A stretch of 64,000 nt of DNA from the NCBI GenBank assembly GCA_963658575.1, contig CAVKQB010000004.1, forward strand, positions 18,805 to 82,804, in the 5' to 3' direction. This document shows, piece after piece, positions 48,520 to 56,497 of the stretch. Made by a program: the position numbers and the translations under genes. The stretch comes from W0P28-013 sp963658575 (GTDB lineage Bacteria > Bacteroidota > Bacteroidia > Bacteroidales > Paludibacteraceae). The notes beneath the pieces were generated by a model. The model saw only the letters and a list, made by a program, of their open reading frames with translations. It had not been told where the DNA came from and made no database searches. Numbering within the stretch: position 1 is the first letter of the stretch; each line of letters starts with the position of its first letter.

Positions 48520-49512
48520 GTGAAGATAGCCGACATAGAATTTCAGCGGCAGCCGCTCTTTCTTGCTCCGATGGAGGACGTTACCGACCCCGCCTTTCGC
48601 ATTCTGTGCAAACGGTTTGGTGCCGACCTCGTCTATACCGAATTTGTGAGTGCCGATGCGCTGGTGCGTAGCGTGAAACGCACCGAACAGAAACTGACCG
48701 TTCTGCCCGACGAACGCCCTGTGGCCATACAAATCTATGGGCGCGACGTGCCAACCATGGTCGAGGCGGCAAAAATAGTGGAACAGGCCAAACCCGACCT
48801 GCTCGACTTGAACTTTGGCTGTCCAGTGAAAAAGGTGGCGGGCAAAGGTGCTGGATCGGGCATGCTGCGCAACATACCGCAACTGCTCGAAATCACACGC
48901 CAAGTGGTGAAGGCCGTGCACGTGCCTGTAACGGTGAAAACGCGCCTTGGCTGGGACGACAACTCGAAAATAATCGTCGATTTGGCCGAAGCGTTGCAGG
49001 ATTGCGGCATTCGGGCATTGACCATTCACGGTCGCACACGCGCGCAGATGTACAAGGGCGAGGCCGATTGGACACTCATCGGCGAGGTGAAAAACAATCC
49101 GCGCATGCACATTCCCATCATCGGCAATGGCGATATCACCACGCCCGAACTTGCCCGCCAAGCCTTCGACCGCTACGGCGTAGATGCCGTGATGGTGGGG
49201 CGCGGAGCCATCGGACAACCGTGGATTTTCGGCGAGATGCGCCATTATCTCGATACGGGCGAACTCGCGCCACGCAAAACCTACGCCCAACAAGCCGAAA
49301 TCATCAAAGAATACATCGACCGCAGCATCGCATGGACGGGCAACGAACACAGCGGCATCGTGCATAGCCGCCGACATCTGGCCGCTACGCCGCTGTTCAA
49401 AGGCATCGACCATTTCCGCGCGACACGCATCGCACTGCTGCAGGCCGAAACGCGCGACGCACTCTTTGCGCTCATCGACAACATTCCATCGCAATACAAC
49501 TTGACATGGTAA
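48520..49512 (+). CDS. dus: tRNA-dihydrouridine synthase (Dus family)
   Basis: A 330-residue FMN enzyme that reduces uridines in tRNA. 'LFLAPMEDVTDPAFR' is the FMN loop, 'LNFGCPVKKVAGKGAGSGML' (split at K) has the catalytic Cys, and 'TVKTRLGWDD', 'LTIHGRTRAQMYKGEADW' and 'IIGNGDI' are family motifs. It is DusB-like. I chose GTG 48520 rather than the open frame upstream, because the promoter box lies at 48485 and the family starts here. The stop overlaps the lgt start by 7 nt. Confidence 0.93.
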   Translation: MKIADIEFQRQPLFLAPMEDVTDPAFRILCKRFGADLVYTEFVSADALVRSVKRTEQKLTVLPDERPVAIQIYGRDVPTMVEAAKIVEQAKPDLLDLNFGCPVKKVAGKGAGSGMLRNIPQLLEITRQVVKAVHVPVTVKTRLGWDDNSKIIVDLAEALQDCGIRALTIHGRTRAQMYKGEADWTLIGEVKNNPRMHIPIIGNGDITTPELARQAFDRYGVDAVMVGRGAIGQPWIFGEMRHYLDTGELAPRKTYAQQAEIIKEYIDRSIAWTGNEHSGIVHSRRHLAATPLFKGIDHFRATRIALLQAETRDALFALIDNIPSQYNLTW

Positions 49513-50327
49513 CACACGCACTCTATATCGTTTGGCCGCTCTCGCCCGAAGTCGGCGAAGCGTTTGGCATCACATTTCGCTGGTACGGCTTGCTTTTTGC
49601 CCTCGGACTATTTTTGGCGGGCTGGTATCTGCACGGCGAATTCAAGAAACTCGGCCACACGCAAAGCCAATTCGAATCGCTGCTGATATATCTGTTTGTG
49701 GGCATTTTCGTCGGGGCGCGGCTGGCGCACTGCCTTTTCTACGAGCCGCAATACTATTTGGAACGTCCGCTGGAGGTGCTGCTGCCCATCACTGTACAGC
49801 CCGATGGCAGTTGGACGTTTTCGGGCTACCACGGCTTGGCGAGCCACGGCGGCGCGGCGGGCGTGGCGGTGGCTTTGTGGCTTTTTTGCAGGCGTTACAA
49901 GGCGCGGTTTCTGCCGCTGTCCGACATTTTGGCCATCGCCACCATGCTGGCTGGGGCGTTTATCCGGCTTGGTAATCTGTGTAATTCGGAGATTGTGGGC
50001 GCACCCACCGATGTGCCGTGGGCGTTCGTTTTCCCGTTGTACGATGCCGTGCCGCGCCATCCGGCACAACTCTACGAATCGGCGTTCTACCTTGTGCTGT
50101 TTGGCGCACTGGCCGTGTGGCGTGCCAAGACGGCCAAACCTGCCGGCTTCTTTTTCGGCATGGTGATGCTTTTGGTGGGCGTGTTCCGCTTCGGCATCGA
50201 GTTTCTGAAAGAGGTGCAGTCGCCTTTCGAGCGCGCCATGACGTTCGACATGGGGCAGTGGCTCAGTCTGCCGCTTGTGCTGTGCGGCGCGGCTCTGCTT
50301 GTGTGGGTAACCCGCCGAACGGAGTGA
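49506..50327 (+). CDS. lgt: Prolipoprotein diacylglyceryl transferase
   Basis: A 273-residue inner-membrane enzyme with about seven helices. Motifs: 'FRWYGLLFALGLFLAGW', 'VGARLAHCLFYEP', 'GYHGLASHGGAAGVAVAL', the signature 'GAFIRLGNLCNSEIVG' and 'VPRHPAQLYES'. It transfers diacylglycerol to the Cys of lipoproteins, the first step of maturation for lipoproteins such as those at 21977 and 25466. It is coupled to dus by a 7-nt overlap. Confidence 0.96.
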   Translation: MVTHALYIVWPLSPEVGEAFGITFRWYGLLFALGLFLAGWYLHGEFKKLGHTQSQFESLLIYLFVGIFVGARLAHCLFYEPQYYLERPLEVLLPITVQPDGSWTFSGYHGLASHGGAAGVAVALWLFCRRYKARFLPLSDILAIATMLAGAFIRLGNLCNSEIVGAPTDVPWAFVFPLYDAVPRHPAQLYESAFYLVLFGALAVWRAKTAKPAGFFFGMVMLLVGVFRFGIEFLKEVQSPFERAMTFDMGQWLSLPLVLCGAALLVWVTRRTE

Positions 50328-50611
50328 TTCGAGAAAGACCTCCTCTTATCCCCCAAGTTTTTATGTTTGAAGATTTGAAGGATTTGAAAATTTGAAGATT
50401 GGTCGCGTTTCGCGCGGTTTCTAGGTTTTTGGTGATTTGTGGATTTGGTTATTTGATGATTTGGGTTGATCGGTTGATTAGTTGATCAGTTGATTATTTT
50501 GCAAATAAATTTATCAATCTGTCAATTTGAAAATTCGTAAATCTTTGTTCTAATTATCTTGCGACTTGCTACTATTAATTGAAATTCTTAATTCTTAATT
50601 GGTATTAACCC

Positions 50612-50671
50612 CACCCGAAAAGCTAACGTTTATCTCGTCCCCTTGAAAAGGGGACAGGTTCGCGCCCAACA
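50612..50671 (-). repeat. GCGAAGCAGG-family variant, inverted
   Basis: Read on the minus strand it begins GCGCGAACCTGTCCCCTTTT and CAAGGGGAC like the copy at 2519, then differs in the second hairpin (a GTTAGC/GCTAAC-type stem) and ends with GGGTGGGGTT. This suggests the element is built from exchangeable hairpin modules. Confidence 0.6.
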
Positions 50672-50790
50672 ACGCCGCTTAATTATTCATTCTTAATTCT
50701 AAATTCTTAATTAGGAGTGCCCCCCCCTCCGTCGCTGCGCTCCTCGTCCACCTATCCTCGCTACGCTCGGCAGAGGGACAGAATTTGAAC

Positions 50791-50851
50791 GCATTCTCTC
50801 CCCCTGCTGCGACAGCAGATAGGGGGAGTACCTGCGAAGCAGGGGTAGGGG
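50791..50851 (+). repeat. Dispersed GCGAAGCAGG hairpin element, copy 3
   Basis: It is almost identical to 24941-25001 (TTCTCTCCCCCTGCTGCG, a CTGCTGCGACAGCAG stem, GGGGGAGTACC, CCTGCGAAGCAGG, GGGTAGGGGTT). Confidence 0.78.
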
Positions 50852-50959
50852 TTAAAACAATTGATAATGAACAATGAATAATGAATAATTGTTCGCGCCC
50901 AACAACTCCTCACTCCTCACTTCTCACTTCTCACTTCTCACTGCTAACTGCTCACTAAA

Positions 50960-52348
50960 TTATAGGTAGCCGAGAATTTTGAGCATCGATTTGTAACTTT
51001 GCTCTTTGGCGAAGAGTTTGGTGGTGTAGTCGCCGTTTTCGTCGCGGTCGATGACCACCATTTTCGGTGCTGGAATGAGGCAGTGCTGTATGCCGCCGTA
51101 GCCGCTCAACGCCTCTTGGTACGCGCCCATGTGGAAGAATCCGACGAATTGTTCGCCGTCCATCTCGTTTTTGGGCAGGAACACGGCGTTGGAGTGCGCC
51201 TCGGCGTTGTAGTAGTCCTCGCTGTCGCAGGTGAGGCCGCCCAGATGCACGCGCTCGTACTCCTTGTCCCAATTGTTCACGGCCAGCAGCACAAACCGCT
51301 GGTTCAACGCCCATGTGTCGGGCAGCGTGGTGATGAACGAACTGTCGATCATGTTCCACAACTCGCGGTCGTTCTGTTGCTTTTGGTTTACGATGGAGTA
51401 GAGCATGGCGCCGCTTTCGCCCACGGTGTACGAGCCGAATTCGGTGAAGATGTTCGGTTCGGCAGTGTTGTAGTTGTTGCAGGTTTTCTTTATTTGCGAC
51501 ACGATTTCTTCGGCCATGTATTCGTAGTCGTACTCGAAGTCGAGGTGCGCCTGTATGGGGAATCCGCCGCCGATGTTGAGCGAATCGAGTTCGGGGCAGA
51601 TTTTTTTCAGTTCGCAGTAGAGGTTAACGGCCTTGTTCAGTTCGTTCCAATAGTAGGCGGTGTCGCGTATGCCGGTGTTGATGAAGAAATGCAGCATCTT
51701 CAACTTCACGTTCGGATTGTGTTGTATGTGCTTTTTGTAGTAGGGAATGATGTCGTTGTAGCGAATGCCGAGGCGCGATGTGTAGAAGTCGAATTTCGGT
51801 TCTTCTTCGGCAGCGATGCGTATGCCCACGTTCATTTCGAGGTCGTCGTCGAACAGATCGAGTTCGAATTTGTTGTCGAGTATCGGGATTACATTGGTAA
51901 ACCCGCTGCGCATCAGGTTTTGTATGTTTTCTACATATTGCGACCGTTTGAATCCGTTACACAAGATGTATGTGTCCTGTTTGAGTAAGCCCAATTTGTG
52001 CAATTCTTCCAAAATGTTGATGTCGAATGCCGACGATGTCTCCACGTTTACGCGGTTTTTCAGCACCTCTTCCATCACAAACGAGAAGTGCGAACTCTTG
52101 GTGCAGTAGCAGTATTGGTAGTCGGCGGCGTAGTCCACTTTGGCCATGGCTACGTTGAACATGCGGCGTGCACGCTGTATGTTTTGGCTGATTTTGGGCA
52201 GATAACTGAGGCGCAACGGCGTGCCGTACTGTTTTATCAAATCCATCAGCGGAATGCCGAACCAGTGCAATTCGCCGTCCTCGATGGTGAACTCTTCGCT
52301 CGACAGGTCGAATGCCTGCTCAATCAGGTCGATGTACTTGTTTTTCAT
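50960..52348 (-). CDS. speA: PLP-dependent (fold III) arginine decarboxylase-like enzyme
   Basis: A 462-residue alanine-racemase-fold decarboxylase. 'YCYCTKSSHFSFV' has the PLP lysine K84; 'LNIGGGFPI' is the glycine-rich phosphate loop; 'LGGLTCDSEDYY' is the CDS.D active-site motif of ornithine/arginine/DAP decarboxylases; 'FFHMGAYQEALSGYGG' closes the site. Bacteroidetes proteins of this length are annotated as biosynthetic arginine decarboxylase in polyamine synthesis. It is shorter than the 630-residue SpeA, so the substrate is by analogy. It has a long structured leader. Confidence 0.85.
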   Translation of the reverse strand: MKNKYIDLIEQAFDLSSEEFTIEDGELHWFGIPLMDLIKQYGTPLRLSYLPKISQNIQRARRMFNVAMAKVDYAADYQYCYCTKSSHFSFVMEEVLKNRVNVETSSAFDINILEELHKLGLLKQDTYILCNGFKRSQYVENIQNLMRSGFTNVIPILDNKFELDLFDDDLEMNVGIRIAAEEEPKFDFYTSRLGIRYNDIIPYYKKHIQHNPNVKLKMLHFFINTGIRDTAYYWNELNKAVNLYCELKKICPELDSLNIGGGFPIQAHLDFEYDYEYMAEEIVSQIKKTCNNYNTAEPNIFTEFGSYTVGESGAMLYSIVNQKQQNDRELWNMIDSSFITTLPDTWALNQRFVLLAVNNWDKEYERVHLGGLTCDSEDYYNAEAHSNAVFLPKNEMDGEQFVGFFHMGAYQEALSGYGGIQHCLIPAPKMVVIDRDENGDYTTKLFAKEQSYKSMLKILGYL

Positions 52349-52402
52349 CGGTTTTTGTTTTTATTTGAAAATCCAACTCAATTACATTTGCAAAAATAAT
52401 CC

Positions 52403-52454
52403 AACCCGACTCACTTGGATTGTCTGCAAAAACAAAATCCAATCGAATCGGGCT
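52403..52454 (-). promoter_or_regulatory. Long hairpin in the speA leader
   Basis: On the minus strand AGCCCGATTCGATTGGATT (52454-52436) pairs with AATCCAAGTGAGTCGGGTT (52421-52403) across a 14-nt loop: 19 positions with one mismatch when G-U pairs are allowed. It starts just after the -7 box TATCTTTG and is followed by a T-rich stretch, so it could be a transcription attenuator or a site for an RNA/DNA-binding regulator. Confidence 0.6.
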
Positions 52455-52455
52455 G

Positions 52456-52463
52456 CAAAGATA
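52456..52463 (-). promoter_or_regulatory. -7 box TATCTTTG for speA
   Basis: On the minus strand TATCTTTGCAG lies 108 nt before the speA ATG, with the same TATTTTCG upstream context as the uvrA box. A second candidate, TATTTTTG, is at 52391-52398, nearer the gene and beyond the hairpin. Confidence 0.65.
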
Positions 52464-52471
52464 CGAAAATA

Positions 52472-52562
52472 GTTTGAAAGTGAGAAAGTTTATAAAGTTT
52501 GAAAGTGTGAAGGTGTGAAAGTATGAAAGTGTAAAAGTGTGTAAAGTAAAAAGTCTATAAAG
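52472..52562. repeat. AAAGTG tract upstream of speA promoter
   Basis: Degenerate tandem words such as GTTTGAAAGTGTGAAGGTG and GTAAAAAGTCTATAAAG. It is the longest of the four tracts in the window. Confidence 0.7.
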
Positions 52563-52750
52563 TTTGTGTTGATTTGGGGATTTGTAGATTTGATTATTTG
52601 GTTATTTGAGGATTAAGGCGTTTCGGTTATCGACAATTTGAAATTGATTAAATAATTGGGAATTAGATAATTGAATAATTAAAATGTCTTTGCTCTATAT
52701 TCTTTGTTCTTTATTCTAAAATTGCGGCTTCGCCGCCTCATTTCTCACTA

Positions 52751-55579
52751 CTAATTAATTTTCAGGAACGGTGCGGTGATGCTGTTTTTGCTTCGGGCTA
52801 CCTCTTCGGGCGTGCCTACGGCCACCACTTCGCCGCCGTCCTTGCCGGCTTCGGGACCCATGTCGATGATGTAGTCGGCGCACTTCACCACATCGAGGTT
52901 ATGCTCGATGACCACCACCGTGTTGCCGCGGTTCACAAGGCGGTTCAGCACGCCCAGCAGCACGCGGATATCCTCGAAATGCAGCCCTGTGGTCGGTTCG
53001 TCGAGCAGGTAGAGCGTGCGGCCGGTGTCGCGTTTGGCCAGTTCGGCGGCCAACTTGATGCGCTGGCTTTCGCCGCCCGACAGCGTAGTGCTCGACTGCC
53101 CGAGTTTGATGTAGCCTAATCCCACGTCCTGCAGCACTTTCAGTTTGTAGACGAACGTGGGCATGTTCTCGAAAAATTCCACCGCTTGGTTTATCGTCAT
53201 ATCCAGCACGTCGGCTATGGATTTGCCCTTGAAGCGCACTTCGAGCGTTTCGCGGTTGTAGCGTTTGCCGTGGCACGCTTCGCACGGCACCAGCACGTCG
53301 GGCAGAAAATTCATTTCGAGCGTTTTGTAGCCGTTGCCTTTGCACACTTCGCAGCGGCCGCCGGCGGTGTTGAACGAGAATCGCCCTGGCTTGTAGCCGC
53401 GCATTTTCGATTCAGTGAGATTGGCAAATAGGTTGCGTATGTCGGCAAAGATGTTGGTGTAGGTGGCCGGATTCGAGCGTGGCGTGCGGCCTATCGGTGC
53501 CTGATCGACCTTCACCACTTTGTCGATGTTTTCGATGCCTTCGATGCTGGCGTAGGGCAGTGGTTTTTCGCTCGAATGGTAGAGTTTTTGGCTTAATATC
53601 GGCTGCAATGTGCGGTTTATCAGTGTCGATTTGCCCGAACCCGAAACGCCCGTTACGCACACCAGCGTGCCAAGCGGAATGCCCACATCGACGTTTTTCA
53701 GGTTGTTGCCGCTTGCGCCGTGCAGCGTGAGCCAAAGGCCGTTGCCGGTGCGCCGTGTGGCGGGAATCTCTATCTTGCGTGTGCCGTTCAGGTAACTCGA
53801 TGTGAGTGTGTCGCGCTGCAGCATGTCGGCGGGCGTGCCTTCGAAAACCACGTTGCCGCCCAAGCGACCAGCGCGCGGTCCGAGGTCGACGATGTAGTCG
53901 GCCGAACGCATCATCTCTTCGTCGTGTTCCACCACGATGACCGAATTGCCCATGTCGCGCAGATTTTTGAGCGATGCGATGAGTTTTCGGTTGTCGCGCT
54001 GGTGCAGTCCGATGCTCGGCTCGTCGAGAATGTAGAGCACATTCACCAATTGCGACCCGATTTGCGTGGCCAAACGTATGCGCTGGCTTTCGCCGCCCGA
54101 CAGCGTGGCCGAGGCACGGTCGAGCGACAGATAACCCAATCCCACATCGAGCAGAAATTGCAGGCGCGTGTTTATCTCTTTCAGAATTTCGGTGGCGATG
54201 GTGCGCTGTTTTTCCGACATCGCCTCGGGTGCTTTGCGCAGCCAAGCGTGCAGGTCGCCGAGTTCCATGGCCGACAGTTCGGCTATGTTTTTGCCTGCAA
54301 TGCGATACTGCAAGGCCTCGCGGTTGAGGCGCGCGCCGTGGCATTCGGGACATTCTACCGTCGCAAAAAATTGGTTCGCCCACTTTTGCTCGGCCACCGA
54401 GGCGTCGGCAGCCTCCTGCTGCAACTCGATGTAGTGCACGATGCCTTCGTAGGCGGTGAAGTAGTTGGTGTCGTTGCCGAGCGACGAATTTTTTATCTGC
54501 ACACGCTCATCGCTGCCGTTCAAAATCTCGTCCAACGCTTCGTCCGAAATGTCGGCGATAGGCGTTTTCAGCGTGAATCCGTACTTTTCGGCGATGGATT
54601 TCAACTGCCAAAATACCAGCGAGTTCGACTCTTTGCCGAGCGGAACGATGCCGCCCTGCGCAATGCTCAACCGTCGGTCGGGAATGATTTTCGCCACATC
54701 GATTTGGTTGATTACGCCCAAGCCTTTGCAGCACGGGCAAGCCCCTTTCGGCGTGTTGAACGAAAAGTTGTGTGGTGCAGGTTCGCTGTACGAGATGCCC
54801 GACGTGGGGCACATCAGGTGGCGCGAGAGATAGCGCGGCGCGGTGCCGTCTTTTCCCAGCAGCATGATTACGCCGTCGCCTTGCTGCATGGCCGTTTGCA
54901 GACTTTTGCGCAGCCGTTTTTCGTCCTTGCGCGCCACCACCATCTTGTCTATCACTATCTCGATGTCGTGGTTTTTGTAGCGGTCGAGTTTCATGCCGAA
55001 CGTTATCTGGCGCAGTTCACCGTCGACACGCACGTTCAGATAGCCTTTGCGGCGAATGGTTTCGAACAAATCTTTGTAATGTCCTTTGCGCCCCTTCACC
55101 ACGGGAGCGAGCAGATAGCACGGTTTGCCTTCGTAGGCGTCGAATATCAGTTCTACGATTTGGTCGTCGCTGTATTTCACCATCTTTTCGCCCGTAACGT
55201 ACGAGTAGGCCTCGCCGGCGCGCGCGTAGAGCAGGCGCAGAAAGTCGTAGATTTCGGTGGTTGTTCCTACGGTCGAGCGTGGGTTTTTGCTCGTCGTCTT
55301 CTGTTCGATGGCGATGACGGGACTGAGTCCCGAAATCTCGTCCACGTCGGGACGTTCCACATTGCCCATGAAGTGCCGTGCGTAGGCCGAAAACGTCTCG
55401 ATGTAGCGCCGTTGCCCCTCGGCATAAATCGTGTCGAACGCCAACGACGACTTGCCGCTGCCGCTCAAACCCGTGATTACGGTCAGAGCGTTGCGCGGAA
55501 TGGTAGCGTCGATGTTGCGCAGATTGTGTACACGTGCGCCATAAACCTCTATTTTTCCCTCTTCGTGAATATCGTCCAT
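52751..55579 (-). CDS. uvrA: Excinuclease ABC subunit A
   Basis: A 942-residue UvrA with two ABC ATPase halves: 'GLSGSGKSSLAFDT' (37-50) and 'GVSGSGKSTLINRTL', signature motifs 'LSGGESQRIRLATQIG' and 'LSGGESQRIKLAAELA', Walker B 'LYILDEPSIGLHQRD' and 'LYLLDEPTTGLHFED'. The C-terminal zinc module is intact ('CEVCKGNGYK', 'CEACHGKRYN'). The first zinc module has 'MCPTSG' and 'CPCC', so one of the usual four Cys is Ser; I believe this is common in the phylum. It recognises DNA damage with UvrB. Confidence 0.97.
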   Translation of the reverse strand: MDDIHEEGKIEVYGARVHNLRNIDATIPRNALTVITGLSGSGKSSLAFDTIYAEGQRRYIETFSAYARHFMGNVERPDVDEISGLSPVIAIEQKTTSKNPRSTVGTTTEIYDFLRLLYARAGEAYSYVTGEKMVKYSDDQIVELIFDAYEGKPCYLLAPVVKGRKGHYKDLFETIRRKGYLNVRVDGELRQITFGMKLDRYKNHDIEIVIDKMVVARKDEKRLRKSLQTAMQQGDGVIMLLGKDGTAPRYLSRHLMCPTSGISYSEPAPHNFSFNTPKGACPCCKGLGVINQIDVAKIIPDRRLSIAQGGIVPLGKESNSLVFWQLKSIAEKYGFTLKTPIADISDEALDEILNGSDERVQIKNSSLGNDTNYFTAYEGIVHYIELQQEAADASVAEQKWANQFFATVECPECHGARLNREALQYRIAGKNIAELSAMELGDLHAWLRKAPEAMSEKQRTIATEILKEINTRLQFLLDVGLGYLSLDRASATLSGGESQRIRLATQIGSQLVNVLYILDEPSIGLHQRDNRKLIASLKNLRDMGNSVIVVEHDEEMMRSADYIVDLGPRAGRLGGNVVFEGTPADMLQRDTLTSSYLNGTRKIEIPATRRTGNGLWLTLHGASGNNLKNVDVGIPLGTLVCVTGVSGSGKSTLINRTLQPILSQKLYHSSEKPLPYASIEGIENIDKVVKVDQAPIGRTPRSNPATYTNIFADIRNLFANLTESKMRGYKPGRFSFNTAGGRCEVCKGNGYKTLEMNFLPDVLVPCEACHGKRYNRETLEVRFKGKSIADVLDMTINQAVEFFENMPTFVYKLKVLQDVGLGYIKLGQSSTTLSGGESQRIKLAAELAKRDTGRTLYLLDEPTTGLHFEDIRVLLGVLNRLVNRGNTVVVIEHNLDVVKCADYIIDMGPEAGKDGGEVVAVGTPEEVARSKNSITAPFLKIN

Positions 55580-55602
55580 CGTTTTGCCCCAAAAGCGAAC
55601 CG

Positions 55603-55610
55603 CAAAGATA
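55603..55610 (-). promoter_or_regulatory. -7 box TATCTTTG for uvrA
   Basis: On the minus strand TATCTTTGCGG lies 23 nt before the uvrA ATG. Upstream bases (ACTATTTTCG) are the same as at the speA box. Confidence 0.7.
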
Positions 55611-55617
55611 CGAAAAT

Positions 55618-55675
55618 AGTGCGAAAGTTTATAATAAAGTGTGTAAAGTGAAAAGTCTATAAAGTGTGAAAGTTA
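55618..55675. repeat. AAAGTG tract upstream of uvrA promoter
   Basis: AGTGCGAAAGTTTATAATAA then AGTGTGTAAAGTGAAAAG and CTATAAAGTGTGAAAG. It has the same words and relation to the -7 box as at 52472 and 28264. Confidence 0.65.
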
Positions 55676-55896
55676 ATGAGGAGTGAGTAGTTAGTAGTGA
55701 GAAATTAGGAGTGAGGAATTAATAATTGTTCGCGCCCAAGTTGTCTTTGCTCTTTGCTCTATGTTCTCTCATCTATAACCTATAACCTATAACCTCTCAA
55801 CTCTAACCTTTTCTTGCGACTAATTCTATTGTCTTTGCTCTAAAAAAATGATTCAAGACAACGTTAGAGCGAAAATTTAGGCAAATAGTGCGTTTT

Positions 55897-56484
55897 TTAG
55901 CGAGATAGGCGATTGCAAGAGGGCTTCTGCGCTCCCTCGCGGTTGAAACGCTCTTCCCACCAGACCCAAAACATGAAGATGATGCCGTAGAAGAGGTATT
56001 TCAGCACATACTCGTGCAGCACGTGAAACCACTCGGGGTGGTGGCACACGACCATGGTGAGCAGCGTGATACGCACCATGTTGATGGCGTAGCAGGCCAC
56101 CATGCCCATCGGCACAAACCACAACTTGTGCTGCCACGGACCGCGCGCCGCGAACAAGATGCAGGCGAAAATGAACATCTGTTTCAGCCCCGAACAGCCC
56201 CAAATGATGCTGACACCGTGGCCGTTGGCAAAAAATATGGTCGTGCCGGTGAGTTCGAGGTCGTAGCCCAGCCAGCCAAGCACCGCATAGACGACGTTGG
56301 CAATGTGCGCGCTCATCAAGATGAAGGGCGCGGAAATGTCGCACCCGAAAAAGGTAACCGCATCGCCGCATTCGTCGCCTACGACGGTGAATTTCCAGAA
56401 AAAATGCGCCACCAGCAGCACCAGCACAAAGCGCAGCACGCCACGGTAAGGTGCGATGTCTTGTTTTAGTTTGGCGTAATCCAT
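55897..56484 (-). CDS. Exosortase/archaeosortase-family membrane protein
   Basis: A 195-residue integral membrane protein with about five helices. The transpeptidase-like triad of the exosortase family is present: Cys97 in 'IIWGCSGLKQM', Arg138 in 'INMVRITLL' and His157 in 'HVLHEYVLKY', each at a membrane-periplasm boundary. Exosortases cleave and process C-terminal (PEP-CTERM-like) tripartite signals. No substrate with such a tail is evident in the window; the surface proteins here end in T9SS-type domains instead. Its start is 13 nt after the tsaD stop, so the two are probably co-transcribed. Confidence 0.85.
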   Translation of the reverse strand: MDYAKLKQDIAPYRGVLRFVLVLLVAHFFWKFTVVGDECGDAVTFFGCDISAPFILMSAHIANVVYAVLGWLGYDLELTGTTIFFANGHGVSIIWGCSGLKQMFIFACILFAARGPWQHKLWFVPMGMVACYAINMVRITLLTMVVCHHPEWFHVLHEYVLKYLFYGIIFMFWVWWEERFNREGAQKPSCNRLSR

Positions 56485-56497
56485 AAGCAGCGAAAAA

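Larger units (their letters stand above)
50328..50959. other. Long gene-free repeat mosaic
   Basis: 632 bases without a gene between two convergent genes. It contains 'gaagatttgaaggatttgaa' words, a 'cgcgtttcgcgcgg' word (50405-50416), 'gttgattagttgatcagttg' words, an inverted GCGAAGCAGG-family variant (about 50612-50671), a run of eight C (50720-50727), a 'cgctgcgctcctcg / cgctacgctcgg' segment, a further GCGAAGCAGG copy (50791-50851) and 'caacaactcctcactcctcac' tracts. No terminator is obvious for lgt. Confidence 0.75.
52349..52750. other. speA leader plus AAAGTG and AT-rich repeat tracts
   Basis: 402 bases between speA and uvrA. From right to left: 'ctttgctctatattctttgttc' words, AT-rich words, an AAAGTG tract (52472-52562), the -7 box TATCTTTG (minus, 52456-52463), a long inverted repeat (52403-52454), a second -7-like box (52391-52398) and the speA start. 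Confidence 0.75.
55580..55896. other. uvrA promoter and repeat tracts
   Basis: 317 bases. The uvrA -7 box lies at 55603-55610 (minus). Leftward transcription comes from the AAAGTG tract (55618-55675); then come 'gaggagtgagtagttagtag' words, 'ttgttcgcgcccaag', 'ctttgctctttgctctatg' words and a threefold TATAACC (about 55775-55796). No gene is seen. Confidence 0.7.

Noticed and set aside
52391..52463. Transcription terminator of an upstream gene
   Set aside because: The hairpin lies between the uvrA 3' end (same strand, 300 bases upstream) and the speA start, right next to the speA promoter boxes, so a leader role fits better than termination of uvrA; not fully excluded.
54690..54850. Missing Cys in the first UvrA zinc module as a novel variant
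   Set aside because: 'MCPTSG' in place of CxxC appears, to my knowledge, in other Bacteroidetes UvrA proteins; mentioned in the gene entry but not treated as new.
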